The position numbers and the translations under genes are program-made. Shown in pieces: positions 5,774 through 9,136 of a DNA stretch of 9,136 bases. Each line of letters opens with the position of its first letter. Position 1 is the first letter of the stretch. This DNA comes from Prevotellaceae bacterium (lineage in GTDB: Bacteria; Bacteroidota; Bacteroidia; Bacteroidales; UBA932), in NCBI GenBank assembly GCA_031289385.1, contig JAITPP010000124.1, positions 1 through 9,136 on the forward strand, written 5' to 3'. A model generated the notes under the pieces. It was not told the DNA's origin. It did no database searches and saw only the letters and a list, made by a program, of their open reading frames with translations.

Positions 5774-8333
5774 ACTGTATATTAGCCGTAAAAAGAATAT
5801 TCAGCGGGCGCAATTTGTAGTTGTAGGATGTGTAGTACAAATCGTTATAGTACGAATAGGAATATTGGCGAGTATCGAAAATGTTGTTGCAGTTGAGGGT
5901 AAATTCCATTTTCGGCGAAACTTTGTAACGAACAATTACATCCATTAAAAACATATTTACGTGCTGATTTGCATTTACTTGATTGTGCAAAAATTCGCCT
6001 ACAAGCATTACATTTACTTTTTTCACTATCGGAATATAATACGTGAAATTTTGTTTGATATTACGCATAAACGGCTGTTTTTTACTGTCGGTTGTTACTC
6101 GCGCAGCCGAATACGAAAACGAATAATTCAATATCTGCGACGCAAATGTTTCGATATCAAAACTCGGATTTAGCGAAAACGAAAAGTTTGAAAAAGGAGT
6201 GATAACCGAATTTTGTATTTGTGTAGATTTGCTTTGCGATACATTCCAATTGAATTTTGCGCTGCATCGTTTCCAATCGAAAATCTTTGAAATTCTGCCG
6301 CTTGCGTTAAATCCCCGCGATGTATTTTCGCCCGCGATAATTTTGTTGATAATGTACGTTTCGGTGATTATTTGCTCGCTTGTGTTTTTGCTTGTGCTGT
6401 TGTTGTACGACAGGCTGAAATATGCAAACAACGCTTTCACAGGATTTTTATAGTTTACGCCAAAACTTGCGCCAGCCGAATTGCGACGAGGCAATGCGCC
6501 ATCGAAAACATACTGCGTTCGATAATTTTTCATCACGCCCGAAACCACATCGTACACCGAGCCTAAATCCGATGACAGCGAGCCGCTTAAAAACAAATCG
6601 GTGTAATAATTTATATTATACTGAAAACTCAACGCGGGTTTAAATATCACGCCCGAAAAATCGTCTATATTATCCGAGCCTGAAATGTTGATATAATGCA
6701 AAGGCATACGCAGCGTAGTTTTCAGCCGTTTTGCCTCGCGCGATATTGTAGGCGAAAAATATACATCATGTTCGTTTCGGCGAAATGTTTCGCTGCCCGT
6801 ATTGTAATTGTCGATTTGCAAGTCGTAGCCTGCGTTGTAGTTGAAGTTTGTTTTTTTTATGCTGTGTCCGAACGCAAGGTTATTTTCGCTTGTGAACGTT
6901 TTTATATTTGCTTTTTGCATAAAATCGGTTGCGCTGCCCGACTGCGGCGTAATATCGGCAAACAGTTTTTGCGGCATCACGCTGAATTTATTGTTGGACG
7001 TAAAATGATATGTGCGTTTATTCTGGTTGCGCACGATAACGCTAAAATTGTTGCTTACATCGAAACTCGGCAAACGCAGATTTTGATGTATGTTGTCGTT
7101 ACTTTCTATTGTAGAATTTATTTTTTGCCAATCGGCATTTGCGCTGAATTTATTTTCCAGAAACAGTTTACGCGAATTTTTTGTATATGTAAAATTTGCG
7201 CCGAGTTTGTTTTCATAACTGCCGATATTATATTTTTCGTTGTAAACGTAAACGCTGTCGTTTTGCAAAAAATATTTTGTTGTGGTTTCGCTGTTTTGTT
7301 GTTTTTCTTCGTTTTTGTAGTCGATATTAAAGCGGATATTTGAGTCGTCGCCTGTTTTCCACAGATTGTTTACGCTAAGCACGTGGCTGCGATTGAACAA
7401 ACTGCGTTTTTTATCCAAATCGGGCGACGAAATAAAAGGCGAATAAAATGCGCTTGTATTTGCAACATTTTCGAGAAACGAAATCATTACAAAATGGTTG
7501 TGAATCGTAATATCCTGCCCGATATTATTGCTTTTGTAGGTTACGTAGGTTTGAATTTTTGGACTGAAACGCATTGCCGACAATTCGGCTTTCCACAGCA
7601 GCGGCGAAAAGCCAAGCCCCGCCGTAATTCCGTTGCCTATCCACTTGCCTTTTGCCTTGTCGGTAAGTTTTATGTTCATTGCCGCCTGATCGCTGTAACT
7701 TATATCCTGCAAAGCGCGTACAGGCTGGTGATTTTCAAATACCTCAACAGTTTTTACGGCATCGGCGGGCAGGTTTTTCGATACTTCGCCGTAACGCCCG
7801 TCCATAAGATTTTGATTTTCGACATAAAAACGATTTATATTTTTGCCCTGATATTTTACCAAACCCGTTTCTTTGTTCACCTCAACACCCGGCATACGGT
7901 CGAGAATATCGGTAAGCATACGGTCTTGCTCGCGGATGAATTGCGAGGCGTTATACACAATGGTATCGCCTGTTGTGCGTATTTTGGGCGCAATAATTCT
8001 CGATTCTTTAAGTATAAATTCTTTTTCTTCGAGCGAAAAATTATGCGTTTGCGTGCTTGGCGTAATGGTAATTCGTTGCTCTGCATAGCCCAGATAAGCC
8101 ACCCGCAAGTCGATAGAATCGTTTTGAGCGGCAGCGTGCGCCGAAAATTCGCCTTTGCTGTTGCATATCGAATAGCCGATAATGTTGTCGCTGTTTTTTT
8201 TGTGCAAGGTAACGTTTGCACCGCTCAGCAACTCGCCCGTGCGTGCGTTTTTTACATTTCCGCTTATAACTATCTGCGCTTGCACCTGCGTGCAAAATGC
8301 TGTTAATAATATTATTGTTAGATATTTTTTCAT
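5766..8333 (-). CDS. TonB-dependent-receptor-like outer membrane beta-barrel protein
   Basis: The 855-aa product has a signal peptide (1-20, ending VQAQ), a CarboxypepD_reg-like beta-sandwich (about 22-100, ISGNVKNARTGELLSGANV), a plug-like domain (about 107-225, with DILDRMPGVEV, INRFYVEN and PADAVKTVEVFENHQP) and a long barrel (about 230-855) of alternating polar and aromatic strands ending in LFTANIQFK. This order matches the outer-membrane beta-barrel family of Bacteroidota receptors that lack a SusD partner. No classical TonB box was seen, and no SusD, anti-sigma or ECF sigma gene lies next to it, so its ligand is unknown. The start was chosen because MKKYLTIILLTAF begins a normal signal peptide right after an A-rich tract. 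Upstream is a REP-like repeat. Confidence 0.85.
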   Translation of the reverse strand: MKKYLTIILLTAFCTQVQAQIVISGNVKNARTGELLSGANVTLHKKNSDNIIGYSICNSKGEFSAHAAAQNDSIDLRVAYLGYAEQRITITPSTQTHNFSLEEKEFILKESRIIAPKIRTTGDTIVYNASQFIREQDRMLTDILDRMPGVEVNKETGLVKYQGKNINRFYVENQNLMDGRYGEVSKNLPADAVKTVEVFENHQPVRALQDISYSDQAAMNIKLTDKAKGKWIGNGITAGLGFSPLLWKAELSAMRFSPKIQTYVTYKSNNIGQDITIHNHFVMISFLENVANTSAFYSPFISSPDLDKKRSLFNRSHVLSVNNLWKTGDDSNIRFNIDYKNEEKQQNSETTTKYFLQNDSVYVYNEKYNIGSYENKLGANFTYTKNSRKLFLENKFSANADWQKINSTIESNDNIHQNLRLPSFDVSNNFSVIVRNQNKRTYHFTSNNKFSVMPQKLFADITPQSGSATDFMQKANIKTFTSENNLAFGHSIKKTNFNYNAGYDLQIDNYNTGSETFRRNEHDVYFSPTISREAKRLKTTLRMPLHYINISGSDNIDDFSGVIFKPALSFQYNINYYTDLFLSGSLSSDLGSVYDVVSGVMKNYRTQYVFDGALPRRNSAGASFGVNYKNPVKALFAYFSLSYNNSTSKNTSEQIITETYIINKIIAGENTSRGFNASGRISKIFDWKRCSAKFNWNVSQSKSTQIQNSVITPFSNFSFSLNPSFDIETFASQILNYSFSYSAARVTTDSKKQPFMRNIKQNFTYYIPIVKKVNVMLVGEFLHNQVNANQHVNMFLMDVIVRYKVSPKMEFTLNCNNIFDTRQYSYSYYNDLYYTSYNYKLRPLNILFTANIQFK

Positions 8334-8342
8334 TTTTTTTTG

Positions 8343-8459
8343 CCCAACGTGTTACGTTGGGTTGAATTAAATTTGGCTTTCAGCCAATACTCGCTACACA
8401 AAATTATCTTACTTCTGCTATTCATCATCCTGCCATCCGCCCAAGGCGTTGTCGTTGGG
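8343..8459. repeat. REP-like repeat, copy A
   Basis: The order is hairpin 1 (8343-8361, CCCAACG-TGTTA-CGTTGGG, perfect 7-bp stem), hairpin 2 (8373-8387, TTGGCT-TTC-AGCCAA), CTAC at 8394-8397 (GTAG on the - strand), a conserved spacer, and a second hairpin 1 (8440-8459). The two hairpin-1 units are 97 bp apart. Bases 8394-8451 are identical to 9056-9113 of copy B, in the same orientation. The copy fills the gap between the receptor start and the transposase stop. Confidence 0.85.
8399..8406 (-). promoter_or_regulatory. Candidate -7 box inside repeat copy A
   Basis: The - strand reads TAATTTTG, a match to TAnnTTTG, 65 bp upstream of the receptor ATG. No TTTG stands at the -33 position. The motif is part of the conserved repeat and recurs in copy B, so it may be chance. 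Confidence 0.25.
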
Positions 8460-8466
8460 AGTACGC

Positions 8467-8922
8467 CTAATCATTCCACAAATATCGTTCATCATATTCA
8501 ATCTTATATTCTTTTAAAAACAATAAATATTCTTCATTAAAATTCATCTTATTATGATGTTGCTCTTGCCTTTCAATATATCTTTTTGTTTTATCGTGTA
8601 TCGACGAACTTACCGAAAACACAGCGTAACCACCTTGCCATGCAAAATTTTCATACAGCAATCCTTTTGTTTTTATCCAACGGCTGCTCTTACGTTTAAT
8701 TTCTTCAACAAGTTTCGACAATGCTATGTTTTTTGACATTACGCATAAAATATGAATGTGGTTGCCAACGCCGTTTACTACCACAGGTATTGACTCATTA
8801 TCTCTAATTATAGTGCCAATATAAGAGTACAGTTCTGAACTGTCTTTTTTATCTATTTCCACGCTGCTGTTTTTGATGTGAAAAATAATATGTACATATA
8901 TTTTAGATAACGATTGTGCCAT
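8467..8922 (-). CDS. Y1 (HUH) transposase, RAYT/IS200-like
   Basis: The 151-aa product begins MAQSLSKIYVHIIFHIK, typical of Y1 transposases. It has the metal-binding HxH motif (H55 and H57 in GNHIHIL), the KRKSSRWIK helix, the AWQGGYAVFSVS strand and the catalytic helix with Y115 and Q119 (KRYIERQEQHH). Such enzymes nick single-stranded DNA at a hairpin-flanked site through a 5'-phosphotyrosine link and rejoin it. Length is normal and the frame is intact, so it is probably active. It lies between two direct copies of a hairpin repeat, with the stop 7 bp from copy A, and no accessory TnpB/IscB gene is present. That fits a REP-associated (RAYT) enzyme better than a complete IS605 element. Confidence 0.88.
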   Translation of the reverse strand: MAQSLSKIYVHIIFHIKNSSVEIDKKDSSELYSYIGTIIRDNESIPVVVNGVGNHIHILCVMSKNIALSKLVEEIKRKSSRWIKTKGLLYENFAWQGGYAVFSVSSSIHDKTKRYIERQEQHHNKMNFNEEYLLFLKEYKIEYDERYLWND

Positions 8923-8942
8923 TTATATTGTATTTTTTTGTA

Positions 8943-8950
8943 CAAATATA
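8943..8950 (-). promoter_or_regulatory. Candidate -7 box of the Y1 transposase gene
   Basis: The - strand reads TATATTTG, a full TAnnTTTG match, 20 bp upstream of the ATG at 8922. No clear -33 TTTG at the right distance was found in the AT-rich upstream stretch (8955-9000). Confidence 0.4.
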
Positions 8951-9003
8951 CAAAATATTTATTAAATGATTAAAAAATAAATAACCTACGTTTATTATCC
9001 AAA

Positions 9004-9136
9004 CCCAAGGCGTTGCCATTGGGCTGAAATAAATTTGGCTTGCAGCCAATAGGCACTACACAAAATTATCTTACTTCTGCTATTCATCATCCTGCCATCC
9101 GCCCAAGGCGTTGCCGTTGGGTTGAAATAAATTTGG
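9004..9136. repeat. REP-like repeat, copy B (runs off the window)
   Basis: Hairpin 1 at 9004-9023 (CCCAA-GGC-GTT-GCC-A-TTGGG), hairpin 2 at 9035-9049 (TTGGCT-TGC-AGCCAA), CTAC at 9056-9059, the conserved spacer, then hairpin 1 again at 9102-9121 and the beginning of another unit (TTGAAATAAATTTGG) at the window edge. The period is 98 bp. It lies upstream of the Y1 transposase in the same orientation as copy A. Since a further unit begins at the edge, this is probably a longer tandem array. Confidence 0.85.

Noticed and set aside
7383..8306. 307-codon open frame on the + strand, with another of 215 codons at 6696-7343
   Set aside because: Both are antisense to the receptor gene, rich in Cys, Arg, Phe and Ile in no family pattern, and explained by its codon bias on the opposite strand.
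5766..8333. Polysaccharide utilization locus (SusC/SusD pair)
   Set aside because: No SusD-like lipoprotein, glycoside hydrolase or regulator lies beside the receptor-like gene.
8440..8459. Rho-independent terminator for the Y1 transposase gene
   Set aside because: The hairpin is not followed by a T-run on the - strand, and the same hairpin recurs inside the repeats; it is better read as part of the REP unit.
8467..8922. Complete IS200/IS605 element with guide-RNA nuclease (TnpB/IscB)
   Set aside because: No second ORF or omega-RNA-like region is present, and the flanks are direct tandem repeats rather than distinct left and right ends.

Overview
The window looks like chromosomal DNA from a low-GC member of the Bacteroidota, probably Bacteroidales. 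The reasons are the start regions (A-rich, no clear Shine-Dalgarno, with TAnnTTTG-type -7 boxes), an orphan SusC/TonB-receptor-like outer membrane protein with a carboxypeptidase-regulatory N-domain, a golvesin-domain amidase-like protein of a type known from this phylum, and IS remnants and REP-like repeats of Bacteroidota type. No rRNA, tRNA or CRISPR was seen.

Left part (1-1172): a graveyard of mobile DNA. The 5' end of an IS4-family (DUF4372-type) transposase gene, with a good promoter, is cut at 356/357 by a 525-bp internally deleted ISL3-family (ISAon1-like) element bounded by 26-bp inverted repeats. Beyond it lie a CTTTGTG-rich imperfect palindrome and a clean 7-bp-periodic repeat (11 heptads), which ends just before the promoter region of the next operon.

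Centre (1173-5773, + strand): three tightly packed genes (gaps of 8 and 6 bp) that look like one operon. They encode a 1014-aa exported amidase_3-like protein with an inserted golvesin-like domain, an FN3 domain and an uncharacterised C-terminal domain; a YitT-family inner-membrane protein; and a small alpha/beta hydrolase. A cell-envelope role is a reasonable inference for the first two. No shared pathway can be shown from sequence.

Right part (5766-8333, - strand): an 855-aa TonB-receptor-like outer membrane protein, converging on the operon with an 8-bp overlap of coding ends. To its right (8343-9136) a Y1 (HUH) transposase gene of the RAYT/IS200-like kind is bracketed by two direct copies of a structured repeat with a 97-98-bp period. 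Each copy carries two kinds of hairpin and a GTAG tetranucleotide next to one of them, as expected of a REP/RAYT system. This is the most interesting part of the window. The rest is ordinary, and I found no clear undescribed multi-gene system.
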